Below are positions 6,210-6,546 of a DNA stretch of 6,546 nucleotides, in pieces. A program made the translations under genes and the position numbers. The DNA comes from Candidatus Tariuqbacter arcticus. Lineage in GTDB: Bacteria; Electryoneota; Tariuqbacteria; Tariuqbacterales; Tariuqbacteraceae. Location of the stretch: NCBI GenBank assembly GCA_013202315.1, contig JABMRZ010000459.1, forward strand, positions 1 to 6,546. Direction: 5' to 3'. Numbering within the stretch: the stretch's first letter is position 1; each line of letters opens with the position of its first letter. Below the pieces are notes generated by a model. The model worked only from the letters and a program-made list of their open reading frames with translations, ran no database searches and was not told the origin of the DNA.

Positions 6210-6491
6210 ATGGTGCTTGTCGCCGCATATACGGTTAGAATTATAATCTTTGACAGTCATTCGCTTAAATCCAAGCGCAGTGTGATTAAGTCAATTAAAG
6301 AGCGTCTCAGGAATAAATTCAATGTTTCCGTTGCGGAGGTGGAATATCACGATAAGCATAATTATGCGGAAATTGGGATTGCGGCAATCAGCACTAAAAA
6401 CAGGCATTTGGATGAAGTGTTCGGAAAGATAATGACATTCCTGGAATCCGATTTAAGATTTGAAGTTGTTGAAGCGCAGAGGGTTATATAG
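6210..6491 (+). CDS. ylxP: DUF503 family protein (YlxP-like)
   Basis: This is a 93-residue cytoplasmic protein. It shows the family signature HSLKSKRSVIKSIKERLRNK (17-36) followed by FNVSVAEVEYHD (37-48), as in DUF503/YlxP. In Firmicutes and many other phyla this gene lies between infB and rbfA, so it is presumed to help ribosome assembly or initiation; its biochemical role is not established. The stop codon of infB is only 6 nt upstream, which implies cotranscription. The start is uncertain: AAGGA (6202-6206) is 3 nt from the ATG at 6210 but 6 nt from the GTG at 6213 (codon 2). From memory, family members begin with M, two hydrophobic residues and small residues, placing HSL at residue 16, which matches the GTG start. 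The true protein may therefore have 92 residues. Confidence 0.9.
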   Translation: MVLVAAYTVRIIIFDSHSLKSKRSVIKSIKERLRNKFNVSVAEVEYHDKHNYAEIGIAAISTKNRHLDEVFGKIMTFLESDLRFEVVEAQRVI

Positions 6492-6505
6492 GCGCTTACT
6501 GCACC

Positions 6506-6541
6506 GACATCGACAAAAAATTGTCGATATCACCATTTTTT
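6506..6541 (+). terminator. Hairpin with downstream T-run after ylxP
   Basis: ATCGACAA (6509-6516) pairs with TTGTCGAT (6521-6528) around AAAA. GA/TC (6506-6507/6530-6531) extends the stem across one C-A mismatch. Six T follow at 6536-6541, separated from the stem by a few bases. This could be a weak terminator or attenuator, but the gap before the T-run and the AT-rich stem make that doubtful. The operon normally continues to rbfA, so a processing or regulatory hairpin is equally possible. The sequence ends five bases later. Confidence 0.4.
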
Positions 6542-6546
6542 CAGAA

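Overview
The window carries the conserved rimP-nusA-infB-DUF503 translation/transcription operon of a bacterium on the + strand. It is preceded by a separate gene for a membrane-anchored TPR protein and by two intergenic regions rich in inverted repeats and short tandem repeats. Base composition is moderate, and every supported gene is on the + strand. The TPR protein has a short basic cytoplasmic N-terminus, one membrane helix and a TPR tail. Shine-Dalgarno sites are used unevenly: good ones precede the TPR gene and nusA, and none is visible before rimP or infB. nusA is followed directly by infB. Together these suggest an uncultured lineage near the Bacteroidetes/FCB radiation (for example Marinimicrobia- or Zixibacteria-like). 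That placement is an inference of low confidence.

Layout. Positions 1-272 are non-coding and hold a perfect 34-bp inverted repeat (6-39/49-82), an AT hairpin (160-179) and a possible promoter. Positions 273-989 encode a YfgM-like TPR membrane protein. Positions 990-1463 (474 nt) have no gene. They contain two copies of a GGGTTAAGAACCCACC hairpin repeat, a GAATATC heptamer array, a run of nested stems that looks like a structured 5' leader RNA (1221-1335), an intrinsic-terminator-like hairpin (1353-1381), and a second heptamer family (TGTATTC). Positions 1464-1922 are rimP, 1944-3290 nusA, 3348-6203 infB, and 6210-6491 a DUF503/YlxP protein. The last 55 nt hold a hairpin followed by a T-run. 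The window stops before the gene expected next (rbfA in many genomes).

How the genes work together. RimP matures the 30S subunit. NusA controls pausing, termination and antitermination by RNA polymerase. IF2 (infB) delivers initiator tRNA to the ribosome. DUF503/YlxP is a small protein found beside rbfA in the same operon in many bacteria. NusA acts on hairpin terminators, so the terminator-like hairpin in this operon's own leader is a plausible feedback site. The leader and the unexplained repeats are the parts most worth a second look. The genes themselves are ordinary housekeeping genes, and I do not see an undescribed multi-gene system.
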